64,000 nt of DNA from Amycolatopsis benzoatilytica AK 16/65 (lineage in GTDB: Bacteria > Actinomycetota > Actinomycetes > Mycobacteriales > Pseudonocardiaceae), in NCBI RefSeq assembly GCF_000383915.1, contig NZ_KB912942.1:7618155-7682154 (forward strand). The letters are read 5' to 3'. Position 1 is the first letter of the stretch. Every line of letters starts with the position of its first letter. This document shows, piece after piece, positions 25,883 to 34,442 of this stretch. The position numbers and the translations under genes are program-made. The notes below the pieces were generated by a model. The model ran no database searches and was not told the origin of the DNA. It worked only from the letters and a program-made list of their open reading frames with translations.

Positions 25883-27133
25883 TCAGCGATAGATCAGGTG
25901 GGGACGGCGGCGGTGCGCGAAATCGGCGAGTTCGGCCCGCCACGCGCCGGTGATCTCGTCGACCCCGGCGCCTGCGTCGACCATGGTGCGCAGCCGCGCG
26001 GATCCGGACAGCTTGTCGATCGCCATGTCCGGCCGCCACCCGAATTTGTCCGGCGCTACGCGCTTCGCGGTCACGAACATCGACACGGTGGTGTCGATCG
26101 CGTCGAACGCGCGCGGATCGGTGACGCTCACTTCGACGCCACCGCACGGCTGATTGGCGAACTTGCCGAAGGTGGGCACGAAGTAGGTTTCGCGGAACGC
26201 TGCTCCCGGAAGGTGAAGCTTCTCCAGCTCTTCGCGCCAACGCCAGTCGAGGCCGGGCGCGCCGACGATCTCGAACGGCCGCGTCGTACCACGTCCTTCG
26301 GAGAACACAGTGCCTTCGAACATGCCTGTGCCGGGATACACCAGGGCAGTGTCCGGTGTGGGCATATTCGGGCTGGGCATGACCCAGCGCAGACCGGTAT
26401 CCGCGAAGAAGGTGTCGCGCCGCCAGCCGCGTACCTGGACGACCTCTAGCTTCTCTAGGCGAACGCCTTCGCCGGGCAGGAACTCTGCCGAGAAGAACCT
26501 CGCCAGCTCGCCGACAGTCATGCCGTGCTGCTGCGCGATTGGCTTCAGCCCGACGCCGGACGAGAACTTCGGGTCGAGCACCGGCCCGGACAGCCGTCCG
26601 CCGATGGGGTTCGGCCGGTCCAGGACCACAAAGGACGCATTGACCTTCGCTGCGGCGACCATCGCTGTGTACAGCGACCAGATGTAGGTGTAGAAGCGCG
26701 CGCCGACGTCTGCGATGTCGAAGACAACAGTGTCCAGGCCGGACTTCTGGAACAGCGAAGCGAGCTTCGCCGCGTTAGCGCCGTACGCGTCGTACACCGG
26801 GATGCCGGTGCGCGGGTCGGTGTAGTCGCCTTCAGAGCCACCGGCTTGCGCGCTGCCACGAAAGCCGTGCTCCGGCCCGAAGGCCGCGACGGGTCGTACG
26901 CCCGCCGCGACCATCGAGTCGACAATGTGGTTGCCGTTGGCGAGCACGCCGGTCGGGTTCGACAGGACGCCGAACTTGCGCCCGGCGAGCGGCTGCCAGC
27001 CCTGCGCCGCGAACTGCTCGGCACCAGTAAGCACCTGCCGGTCCGGCGCGGCTTGCGCCACCGCCGAGCCGCCGGCGAGCACCGGGACGGCGAGCGCCGG
27101 AACGGCGAGGAAATTCCTGCGGTTGAGAGTCAC
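25883..27133 (-). CDS. namZ: Exo-beta-N-acetylmuramidase NamZ (DUF1343)
   Basis: A 416-residue DUF1343 protein, like B. subtilis YbbC/NamZ, which trims MurNAc from the non-reducing end of murein chains. Family segments seen are VLSNPTGVL, AAFGPEHGFRGSAQAG, DIADVGARFYTYIWSLYTAM, VLDRPNPIGG and YPGTGMFEGTVFSEGRGTTRPFE. The start NRRNFLAVPALAVPVLAGG is a twin-arginine signal (RR followed by NFL), so it is folded before export. The GTG at 27133 overlaps the nagZ stop (GTGA), so translation is coupled. Confidence 0.93.
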   Translation of the reverse strand: MTLNRRNFLAVPALAVPVLAGGSAVAQAAPDRQVLTGAEQFAAQGWQPLAGRKFGVLSNPTGVLANGNHIVDSMVAAGVRPVAAFGPEHGFRGSAQAGGSEGDYTDPRTGIPVYDAYGANAAKLASLFQKSGLDTVVFDIADVGARFYTYIWSLYTAMVAAAKVNASFVVLDRPNPIGGRLSGPVLDPKFSSGVGLKPIAQQHGMTVGELARFFSAEFLPGEGVRLEKLEVVQVRGWRRDTFFADTGLRWVMPSPNMPTPDTALVYPGTGMFEGTVFSEGRGTTRPFEIVGAPGLDWRWREELEKLHLPGAAFRETYFVPTFGKFANQPCGGVEVSVTDPRAFDAIDTTVSMFVTAKRVAPDKFGWRPDMAIDKLSGSARLRTMVDAGAGVDEITGAWRAELADFAHRRRPHLIYR

Positions 27134-28968
27134 CAGGTCAGCCCGTGTCCGAAGGGGTACTTGACGGTGTGCACGTCCGCCCCGGCCGGGATGTCGACCG
27201 GCAGCTTGCCGCTCGGCTTCGTCTCACCGAGCACGACCTTGGCCAGCGCCTCCAGCGACGGCGTGCGGTAGCCGTAGGTGGCGAGCCAGGTCGGCACCGG
27301 GTTCGCGTAACCGGCGTCGTACGGGATCTGCGCGGCGACCGCGACCACCGGCTTGCCGGTGTCCATCAACGCCTGCAAAAGCTTGCCCTGCAACGGGAAG
27401 CCGCCGAGATTGTTGGTGAGCACCACGACCACGTCGTTCTTCTTCGCGGCATCGGCGGCCTGCGCGATCTGCGCGTCGGTCGGCGTCTGCCCGGTGGCCA
27501 GCGCGGTGCCCTTGGTGCCGTGCGCGGTGAAACGGTCGGCCAGGTTCTGCGTCGTGGTCGCGCCCCAGCCGGTGACCAGCACCGACGACGGCTTCTGCTT
27601 GAGCGGCAGCAGGTTGGCGTCATTGGCGATCGCGGTGATCGACCGGTCCGCGATGCCTTGCGCGGTGGCCAGGTGTTCCGGCGTGCCGACCTTCTTCGAG
27701 ACCTGCGCCGGGTTGTCGAACGGCGCGTACATGATGCCGCGCTTGATCTTGAGCTTCAGCACCCGCAGCACGCTCTCGTTGATCCGCTGCATCGGCAGGT
27801 CGCCGGACTTCACCGCAGCGAGCACGGACTTGACCGCGACGTCCAGATGCACCGGCATCAGCAGCTGGTCCACGCCCGCTTTCAGGGCGAGTACCGGGAT
27901 TTCGGCGTCGCTGTGCAGCTGCCGGACGCCCTGCATCTCGAGCGAATCGGTGATCACGACGCCGTTGTAGCCGAGCTCGCCGCGCAGCTTCCCGGTGATG
28001 ATCGGCTTCGACAGGGTGGCCGGTTCGCCGGACGGGTCGAGGCTCGGGAACTGGATGTGCGCGCTCATGATCGAGTCGATGCCCGCCGCGATCGCGGACT
28101 TGAACGGCGGCACGTCGATCGCCCGCCACTGCGCCTCGGTGCGCGTGATCTTCGGCAACCCGGTGTGGCTGTCGGTGGCCGCGTCGCCGTGCCCGGGGAA
28201 GTGCTTGGCGGTGGCGGACACGGTTTGCGCGGGCGGACCGGACTGCTGGTAGCCCTTGACCTCGGCAGCGACGAAGTTGCTGGCCAGACCGGGCTGGCCG
28301 GCGAACGAGCGGACGCCGATGACCGGGTTGGCCGGGTTGGAGTTGACGTCCGCGTCCGGCGCGAAATCCTGGTTGATGCCGACCGCGCGCAGCTCGTGGC
28401 CGAGGATCGTCGCGGCCTGAGTGGCGCTGCTGGCGTCCCGCCCGGCGGCGATCGCCATCGAGTTCGGGAATTCGGTGGCCGGCGCGCCCATCCGGGTGAC
28501 CGTGCCGCCTTCCTGGTCGGTGCCGATCTGCAACGGGATGTGCGCGCCGCTGGCGATCGCGGCGCGCTGCAGGCCGTTGGACAGCTTCGCGACCTGCGTC
28601 GGGGTGTCGAAGTTGTCGCGGGAGTCGTTGTTGAAGTAGATGACCCCGCCGAGGTGATACTTCTGTACTGCCTGTGCGGCGGTGTCGACGCCGAAGTCGG
28701 TGCGGTTCTTCGGGTTCACCTCGTTCGCCGACTTGCCGTTCACCCAGGTGACGAACAGCTGCCCGACCTTTTCCGGAAGCGTCATGCCGCGCAACGCCCG
28801 GTTGGCGGCCGCGTCCACTTGAGCGGCGGAAAGCTGCGCCGGATCGGACGGCTGCTGCGGTTTCGGCGCCGCGGACGCCGAAGCGCTCAACCCCCCGACG
28901 GCGAGCACCCCGGCCAGCGGAACGGCGAACACCTGCATCCTCCGCGTGCGCGCGTGTCGGTTCGTCAC
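27130..28968 (-). CDS. nagZ: Secreted beta-N-acetylglucosaminidase NagZ (GH3)
   Basis: A 612-residue family 3 glycoside hydrolase. NagZ removes GlcNAc from murein fragments. The signature KHFPGHGDAATDSHTGLP carries the catalytic His/Asp dyad typical of NagZ, and the nucleophile Asp is in VVITDSLEMQGV. A second alpha/beta domain follows, as in the longer exported NagZ of B. subtilis. A signal peptide (MQVFAVPLAGVLAVGGLSASASAA, after a basic start) sends it outside. The GTG at 28968 has GGGAGG 7 bases upstream. It is the first gene of the nagZ-namZ-amiE run. Confidence 0.93.
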   Translation of the reverse strand: MTNRHARTRRMQVFAVPLAGVLAVGGLSASASAAPKPQQPSDPAQLSAAQVDAAANRALRGMTLPEKVGQLFVTWVNGKSANEVNPKNRTDFGVDTAAQAVQKYHLGGVIYFNNDSRDNFDTPTQVAKLSNGLQRAAIASGAHIPLQIGTDQEGGTVTRMGAPATEFPNSMAIAAGRDASSATQAATILGHELRAVGINQDFAPDADVNSNPANPVIGVRSFAGQPGLASNFVAAEVKGYQQSGPPAQTVSATAKHFPGHGDAATDSHTGLPKITRTEAQWRAIDVPPFKSAIAAGIDSIMSAHIQFPSLDPSGEPATLSKPIITGKLRGELGYNGVVITDSLEMQGVRQLHSDAEIPVLALKAGVDQLLMPVHLDVAVKSVLAAVKSGDLPMQRINESVLRVLKLKIKRGIMYAPFDNPAQVSKKVGTPEHLATAQGIADRSITAIANDANLLPLKQKPSSVLVTGWGATTTQNLADRFTAHGTKGTALATGQTPTDAQIAQAADAAKKNDVVVVLTNNLGGFPLQGKLLQALMDTGKPVVAVAAQIPYDAGYANPVPTWLATYGYRTPSLEALAKVVLGETKPSGKLPVDIPAGADVHTVKYPFGHGLTW

Positions 28969-29430
28969 GAAATTCCTCCCAGTGTCGCGTGCCGCCGCGG
29001 AGGGGACACGTGTGGTGAAGCGTCCACCGGGCAGCACCGGTATCCGGGAAGCTACTCACCGCGATGCGGGCTTGTCCATCGGCCGTGCGTTGGAACGGGA
29101 GGGTTCGACTGAGCGGATGTCCTCGGCACGGGTTAGCCCGCCGGTGACCTGACGGTTTGTTACTCGGCGGTTCAGTCTGGCGGTGGGCTTGAGTGCGGCT
29201 CGGTATCGGTTCAGGGGCCGGTTCGCGAGGCACCCGCACGCGCAAACTTCCTGCGAAATCTCGGTGCACACCGTTTTGCCGCCGTTCCGTCCGTGCTCGG
29301 TCGCACGCTTGCGTCCAGCCGCCAAGCTGTCCAGGGAACGTCATCGCCACGCTTCGCGTTTCCGGCTCTTCCCCAGTCGCGGCTGCCCGAGTGTTCGCGG
29401 AACCCTGTTAGCCGGCTGGCGGACTCGTCC
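28969..29430. other. Gene-free stretch upstream of nagZ
   Basis: This 460-base stretch has no convincing coding bias in any frame. It must contain the nagZ promoter on the minus strand, but no clear boxes were found. The third-position GC drops compared with neighbouring genes. Confidence 0.6.
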
Positions 29431-29482
29431 GTGAAGGGCCCCTTGAGGGAATCTGAGTCCCTCAAGGGGCCTTTCATAGACA
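29431..29482. repeat. Dispersed intergenic GC-rich repeat, copy 4
   Basis: GGGCCCCTTGAGGGA, loop ATCTGAG, then TCCCTCAAGGGGCC; outer ends GTGAA and TTTCA (29431-29475). The loop ATCTGAG is identical in copy 5 (44480). Confidence 0.8.
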
Positions 29483-29968
29483 TCCGCGAGCGATCTCGGG
29501 ACCCCAGCCAGCTGAGACGCGCACTTAACCCTCGCCCCAACCCGGCCGCCGCCCAACCTGCGCCGGACCCCGGACATAACACTGGCGGCGCCCGTCAGCC
29601 AAGGGCCAGCGGGCGCCGCCAGTCAGCGCGAACATCTCGGGCGACCAAGCGTGCAACTCTGGTCGTACCTTCATGGACTCGGCGTCCGGCGTCCCGGTAC
29701 GCAGTCCCTAGACGACGAGCCTCCCGCGGCGCGCTGCGCGTGGGTACCCGGAGTCCGCGCACGGAGGTTGCCCGGGGTGACAGAGGCTTCTCTTCTACCT
29801 CTGCCCTGGCCGAATCAACGTCCGCACCTACTTTCTACGCCGTGAGCCCGGTCACTTCAAGTGCGCGTACGGGTGCACCGTTACAGAGGCTCGATCCGGT
29901 GACGAAGCCACCCTCCGCAACGGCTCTTATCTGCGGAAACCGGATTTTCGGTACCGCCGTGCGGGTGC
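29483..29968. other. Gene-free stretch downstream of the HAD gene
   Basis: This 486-base stretch has no credible reading frame. It has lower GC than the genes and includes a strong hairpin at 29581-29623. ACAGAGGCT occurs twice, at 29784 and 29883. It could be a long 3' untranslated region or an uncharacterised RNA; I could not match it to RNase P, tmRNA or a riboswitch. Confidence 0.5.
29581..29623. terminator. Strong hairpin, likely transcript end
   Basis: ACTGGCGGCGCCCG (29581-29594), a 15-base loop, then the exact reverse complement (29610-29623). No T-run follows on either strand, so termination is probable but not certain. Confidence 0.6.
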
Positions 29969-30790
29969 TCAGCCCTCTCTGTCCCGGGACCGGCGGCGCC
30001 GGCTGAGGCTGTACCAGGTCGCGCCCGCCGCCACCGCGCCCACGCCGAGCGCGACCATCCCGGCCGACTTCGCCGGGATCCGCGTGCGCAGCGACATCGG
30101 CCGTTCGAACGCGAGCACCGGCCAGTCCTTGTCCTCCGCGGTCCGGCGCAGCAGCTTGTCCGGGTTCACCGCGTGCGGGTGGCCGACGACCTCCAGCAAC
30201 GGGATGTCGGTGCTGGAATCGGTGTAGGCGAAGCAGTCCGCGAGGTCGTACCCGTGCTCGGCGGCCTGTTGTTTGGCGGCGACCGCCTTGTTCTCGCCGT
30301 AGCAGTAGAAATCGACCTCGCCGGAGTACCGGCCGTCGACGATTTCCATCCGGGTCGCGACGCACCGGGTCGCGCCGAGCATTGCGGCCACCGGTGCGGC
30401 GACCTCCTCGCCGGTCGCGGAGAGGACGACGACGTCGTGCCCGTCTGCGAGGTGTTGTGCGATCAGATCGGTCGCTTCGATGTACACGAGCGGATCGACC
30501 ACATCGTGCAAGGTTTCGCGGACGATCGCGGAAACCTGCGCTACATCCCAGCCCGCGCAGAGCGCGGACACTTCGGCGCGCATCCGCTCGGTCTTGTCCG
30601 CGTCCGCGCCGGCGAGAGAGAAAACCAGCTGCGCGTAAGCGCTTCGCAGCGCCGCGCGCCGGTTGATCAGCCCCTCGCGCAGCAGTGGCTTGCTGAATGC
30701 GAGCGCGCTGGACGAGGCGATGATCGTTTTGTCGAGGTCGAAGAAGGCGGCGACGCGCCGGGGTGCTTCTTCGCTGCGGAGTTCGGCCAC
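29969..30790 (-). CDS. HAD-IB phosphatase with C-terminal membrane anchor (Rv3661-like)
   Basis: A 273-residue HAD-superfamily hydrolase of the SerB/CicA subclass. Motif I is FFDLDKTI (nucleophile Asp, acid Asp), motif II is VVLSATGEE, and motif III/IV is YTDSSTDIPLLEVVGHPHAVNPD. The C-terminus has a single helix (SAGMVALGVGAVAAGATWYSL) and a basic tail, so it is membrane-bound. The substrate is unknown. The GTG at 30790 has no Shine-Dalgarno; TATCCT lies 6 bases upstream, which suggests a leaderless message. It is divergent from the 6C RNA, as in mycobacteria, where the homologue is Rv3661. Confidence 0.9.
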   Translation of the reverse strand: MAELRSEEAPRRVAAFFDLDKTIIASSSALAFSKPLLREGLINRRAALRSAYAQLVFSLAGADADKTERMRAEVSALCAGWDVAQVSAIVRETLHDVVDPLVYIEATDLIAQHLADGHDVVVLSATGEEVAAPVAAMLGATRCVATRMEIVDGRYSGEVDFYCYGENKAVAAKQQAAEHGYDLADCFAYTDSSTDIPLLEVVGHPHAVNPDKLLRRTAEDKDWPVLAFERPMSLRTRIPAKSAGMVALGVGAVAAGATWYSLSRRRRSRDREG

Positions 30791-30949
30791 GTGATCAGGA
30801 TAAGCGAACCGGCCTTCGTTGTTGGCAGCACACCGGTCGTGGCGACGGCCGGAAAATCGATGACATCATCGCACTTCCGGCCTCGTCTGCCGTTATCGAA
30901 TCGTATGTGTCACTCACACAGCGAACTCATAGCAACGAGAGTTACAGTG

Positions 30950-31060
30950 AGCTGACCCGGTCATAGAACCGGGACCGGTTCAGTCCGACCCCCCGGGGCT
31001 GAACCCCTGGCGGCCCTCGTCCCTCCCCCCTGGCGAGGGCCGCCTTCTATTCTTCAGTTT
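30950..31060 (+). ncRNA. 6C RNA (actinobacterial small RNA, B11-like)
   Basis: Three hairpins: CCCGGT/ACCGGG (30956-30973), GGTTCAG/CTGAACC (30977-31005) whose loop contains six C residues (30989-30994), and GGCGGCCCTCG/CGAGGGCCGCC (31009-31044) whose loop again has six C residues (31025-31030). TTCTATTCTT follows as a terminator tail. TACAGT at 30943-30948 fits a -10 box. Two C6 loops define the 6C RNA family. In M. tuberculosis B11 sits in the same place, between ssd and Rv3661, and pairs with mRNAs through its C-rich loops. The ends are estimates. Confidence 0.9.
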
Positions 31061-31336
31061 TCCTTGTCTGGCAACGGTTCTCGCCTCTTCCGCGTCCTGG
31101 TCGCGCACCTGCGCGGTCGCTGCCAGTTCGGTGGTCCGCGACTGGAGTTTGCCGTCCGCTAATAAATAGGTGATTCCTTTACTTGACCGGTTAGGGGACG
31201 GTCGGACGTCGCCTTTGCTATTTCGTTGGCCGGTTCTGTGCGGCCTGCCAGCGGCAATCGTTTTCTCGGCTGAATGCGCGGCATTGTCCGGGGTGGACTG
31301 ACAGTCGGCGGACCGGCGGCCCGGTCGCCGGGCGAG

Positions 31337-31363
31337 TTGTCCACAACCCCCTGGTTGTCCACA
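31337..31363 (+). promoter_or_regulatory. Two perfect DnaA boxes upstream of ssd
   Basis: TTGTCCACA occurs at 31337-31345 and again at 31355-31363, same orientation, 18 bases apart. This is the actinobacterial DnaA box. They lie about 85-110 bases before the ssd start, within its promoter region. The 31061-31336 part of the gap is AT-richer and shows no gene. Confidence 0.75.
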
Positions 31364-31445
31364 GACCGGCGAGTCCGGCATTGCCGCGCCGACCTGCGGC
31401 GGGCGACCGTGGGAGTCCGGCCCGTCAGACCCAGGGGAGGGGACC

Positions 31446-32507
31446 ATGGCCACCGCACAACCGCTCGTCGTCGCAGACGAAGGCACGGTGTTCGAAGAGA
31501 TCCGCCGCGTCGCCGCTGTCGTCGGCTGCGAGTTCGACCACGCGACCGACCTCGCGACCGCGCGCGGACGCTGGACCCGTGCCCCGCTGGTGGTGGTGGA
31601 CGAGGACGCGGCCATCGCCGATCGGCCGGCGTTGCCGACCCGCGAAAGCGTCGTGCTCGTCTGCAAGGGCGCCCCGGGCTTGGAAACCTGGCGGCGCGCC
31701 GCCGCGCTGGGCGCTCGCCGGGTGCTCAGCCTGCCTGACGACGAAGCCGACCTGACTGGCGCGTTCGCCGACGTCACCGAGGCTCCCGCTGAACATCCCG
31801 GCCCGGTCATCGCGTTCATCGGCGGCCGAGGAGGGGCCGGCGCGTCGGTGCTGGCCGCCGCCGTCGCGGTAGAAGCGGACCGCAGCACCCCGGCTCTCTT
31901 GGTGGACTGCGATCCATTGGGCGGCGGACTGGACTTGCCATTGGGCTTGGAACACGCAGAGGGCCTGCGATGGCCCGAAGTTCGCCTGTCCGGACGCGTC
32001 TCCGTTCCGTCCTTGATCGCGTCCCTGCCGACCCGAGGCACCCTTCCCGTGCTGTCCTGCGGCCGAGACGGCGAGGGCCCGACCCCCCGCGCGTTGTCCG
32101 CGGTGGTGACCGCCGGCCGCCGGGCTGGCCGCACCGTGGTGTGCGACCTGGCCCGGCAAGCGATGGAGACCACCGCCGCGGTAGCCGCGCTGGCCGACTT
32201 GATCGTCCTGGTGGTCCCGGTCGAATTCCGTGCCTGCATGGCAGCGCAACAAGTGCTGTCTCACCTTCGCCCGCACGCCACCCGCTTCGCGATTGTCGCA
32301 AGTGGACATCCGGTGGACGGCGTCTCGCCCGCGCGTACTGCGGCCCTGCTCGGCCCGCCGATGGTTGCCGAACTGCGCCCAGAACGCCGCGTCGCCGCCA
32401 CCCTGGAATCCGGTGAGTTCGCCTTGCCGCCCAAGGGCCCGCTGGCCGCCGCCGCGCGCGCCGTCCTGGCCGAGTTGCGCGCTCCGTTCGTCGCCCAGGC
32501 CGCCTGA
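31446..32507 (+). CDS. ssd: Septum-site-determining protein Ssd (MinD/ParA/TadZ-like)
   Basis: A 353-residue MinD/ParA-type ATPase relative. An N-terminal receiver-like region (about 1-110) is followed by the deviant Walker A FIGGRGGAGASVLAAAVA, in which both signature lysines are absent. The A' motif is LLVDCDPLGGGLDLPLG. It corresponds to Rv3660c, shown to block septation when overproduced, and it occupies the TadZ position at the head of a tad pilus operon. ATG at 31446 with GGGGAGGGG just upstream. The tadA start follows one base after its stop. Confidence 0.9.
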   Translation: MATAQPLVVADEGTVFEEIRRVAAVVGCEFDHATDLATARGRWTRAPLVVVDEDAAIADRPALPTRESVVLVCKGAPGLETWRRAAALGARRVLSLPDDEADLTGAFADVTEAPAEHPGPVIAFIGGRGGAGASVLAAAVAVEADRSTPALLVDCDPLGGGLDLPLGLEHAEGLRWPEVRLSGRVSVPSLIASLPTRGTLPVLSCGRDGEGPTPRALSAVVTAGRRAGRTVVCDLARQAMETTAAVAALADLIVLVVPVEFRACMAAQQVLSHLRPHATRFAIVASGHPVDGVSPARTAALLGPPMVAELRPERRVAATLESGEFALPPKGPLAAAARAVLAELRAPFVAQAA

Positions 32508-32508
32508 C

Positions 32509-33699
32509 ATGACCACCGAATTCGTGGAGCGAGTCCGCCACCGCTTGGCCGGCGACAGCCGTAACGCCGACGCGATCGCCGTAGCCGAAGCAGTACGCGC
32601 CGAAGCGGGAGGTGCGCTGAGCCACGACGCAGTGCTCGCGGCAGTCCGTCAGGCTCGCGACGAGTTCCTCGGCGCCGGACCGCTGGCCCCGTTGCTGGAC
32701 GACGACACCACCACCGATGTCCTGGTCACGGCACCCGACGAGGTGTGGACGGACGGCCCGGCCGGCCTGATCCGCACCTCGATCCGGTTCGCCGACGAAG
32801 CCGCTGTCCGCCGCCTGGCTCAGCGCCTCGCGCTGGCAGCCGGCCGTCGTCTGGATGATGCACAACCGTATGTGGACGGTTGGCTCCCCGTCCGCCAAGG
32901 CCGTGTCCGCGTCCACGCGGTTCTGCCACCCATCGCAGCGAACGGCACCTGCCTTTCACTGCGTGTCCTTCGCCCCGCCGCGTACGACCTGGCCGCCCTC
33001 CAGGACGCTGGCACGTTCGACCAAGCCAGTGCGGCGGTCCTGCGCACAATCATCAAGCACCGGTTGAGCTTCCTGGTCACCGGCGGCACTGGCGCGGGCA
33101 AAACCACGCTCCTCAGCGCACTGCTCGGTGCGGTCGCCCCGACCGAACGCATCATCTGTGTGGAAGATGCCGGAGAACTGCGTCCGACTCACCCGCAGTT
33201 CGTAAGCCTGGTAGCTCGGCCCGCGAACGTCGAAGGTGCTGGCTCCGTCGAACTCCCGGAACTGGTTCGCCAAGCCTTGCGAATGCGGCCAGACCGACTG
33301 GTAGTCGGAGAAGTCCGCGGTGCGGAAGTGTGCTCCCTGCTCACCGCGCTGAACACCGGCCACGACGGCGGTGCCTGCACGCTGCACGCGAATTCCCCAG
33401 CGGAAGCCCCCGCAAGGCTGGAAGCCCTGGCCGCACTGGGCGGCCTCCCACGAGACGCCCTGCACAGTCAGCTGGCCGCGGCCGTCCGGGTAATCCTCCA
33501 CCTGCGTCGGACGGACACCGGCCGCCGCCTGGCCGAGATCGCGATACTCCAGCGCTACCACGGAGAAGTGCGCACCCAAACCGTCTGGCGCGACGGCGGC
33601 TGGACACGTCACCGCGCGCTTTTCACCGCCCTGACCGACGCCGGAAACCAGACCGGTCCTTCGCGCGACGTGCTCTCCGCACGTCCGGTGACCAGATGA
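32509..33699 (+). CDS. tadA: TadA/CpaF secretion ATPase
   Basis: A 396-residue hexameric ATPase that drives assembly of Flp/Tad pili. The Walker A is VTGGTGAGKTTLLSALLG, the Asp box is CVEDAGELRPTHPQFVSL, the Walker B is PDRLVVGEVRGAEV, and the His box is TGHDGGACTLHANS. It is shorter than proteobacterial TadA but matches Rv3659c. The ATG at 32509 follows the ssd stop by one base, and the stop overlaps tadB (ATGA). Confidence 0.94.
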   Translation: MTTEFVERVRHRLAGDSRNADAIAVAEAVRAEAGGALSHDAVLAAVRQARDEFLGAGPLAPLLDDDTTTDVLVTAPDEVWTDGPAGLIRTSIRFADEAAVRRLAQRLALAAGRRLDDAQPYVDGWLPVRQGRVRVHAVLPPIAANGTCLSLRVLRPAAYDLAALQDAGTFDQASAAVLRTIIKHRLSFLVTGGTGAGKTTLLSALLGAVAPTERIICVEDAGELRPTHPQFVSLVARPANVEGAGSVELPELVRQALRMRPDRLVVGEVRGAEVCSLLTALNTGHDGGACTLHANSPAEAPARLEALAALGGLPRDALHSQLAAAVRVILHLRRTDTGRRLAEIAILQRYHGEVRTQTVWRDGGWTRHRALFTALTDAGNQTGPSRDVLSARPVTR

Positions 33700-34442
33700 T
33701 CTCCGCCTGGCCGTTCCTCTGCGCCGGATCGGGAATGCTCTGCTGGCCGACCACTCCCAGCCGGCTCGTCCCGGTCCGGAGAGTCCGTTTACCGGCCCTG
33801 CCACGGCAAGCGCTGTGGTTGCTCCCCGCTGCTGCCGTCCTGCCGCTAGCCGGAATCGGTGCCGCGATCGCGACCGTGCTGCTCACTTTCACGGCCCGCC
33901 AGGAATGGCGCAGCAGAAAGGAAACCGTCAAATCCCTGACTCGTGCAGAACGCACGGCGACCGTCCTGCGCACCATGACCGCCGAACTCCGAGCTGGCGC
34001 GCACCTCATCACCGCAGCCGAAGCCGCCGCCGACGCGGTCCCGGAACTGTCCGGAGAACTCCACAACCTGGCCACCGCCGCACGCTTAGACGGATCCCTC
34101 GAATCCACTGACCTTTCTGCGCTGGCACAAGCCTGGAACCTGACCCGGCGGCACGGCCTGCCCATCGCCGACGCGCTGGATGCCGCCCGCCGCGCGGTAG
34201 ACGCGGAAGCTGCTTTTGCCCGTCGACTCCACGCCAAGATGGCTGGCCCGCGAATGAGCGCGACGGTCCTGACCGTACTGCCGGTCGGGTGCTTGGCCAT
34301 GGGCCAGCTCATCGGTGCCAACCCGCTGGCCGTCCTGACCGAAACCGTGCTTGGACAAGCCTTTCTGATCGCCGGCGCAACTCTGCTCTGGGCCGGGACC
34401 GCCTGGTCCCGCTCCCTCACCAACCGCAAGGCGGCCCCATGA
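33696..34442 (+). CDS. tadB: TadB-like pilus assembly membrane protein
   Basis: A 248-residue type II secretion F-like protein. A membrane segment lies at about 35-65. The cytoplasmic F domain covers 85-190 (LRTMTAELRAGAHLITAAEAAADAVPELSGEL...RHGLPIADALDAARRAVD), and two further helices are at the C-terminus (TVLTVLPVGCLAMGQLIGANPL, FLIAGATLLWAGTAW). It works with TadC as the inner-membrane platform. Start and stop overlap the neighbours by ATGA. Confidence 0.87.
   Translation: MISAWPFLCAGSGMLCWPTTPSRLVPVRRVRLPALPRQALWLLPAAAVLPLAGIGAAIATVLLTFTARQEWRSRKETVKSLTRAERTATVLRTMTAELRAGAHLITAAEAAADAVPELSGELHNLATAARLDGSLESTDLSALAQAWNLTRRHGLPIADALDAARRAVDAEAAFARRLHAKMAGPRMSATVLTVLPVGCLAMGQLIGANPLAVLTETVLGQAFLIAGATLLWAGTAWSRSLTNRKAAP

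Noticed and set aside
29624..29968. RNase P RNA, tmRNA or a cobalamin or c-di-AMP riboswitch
   Set aside because: The conserved cores of these RNAs were not found on either strand.
29293..30006. A 237-codon frame in the gene-free region
   Set aside because: It runs through a palindromic repeat and a terminator hairpin, has no ribosome site, no motif and no codon bias.
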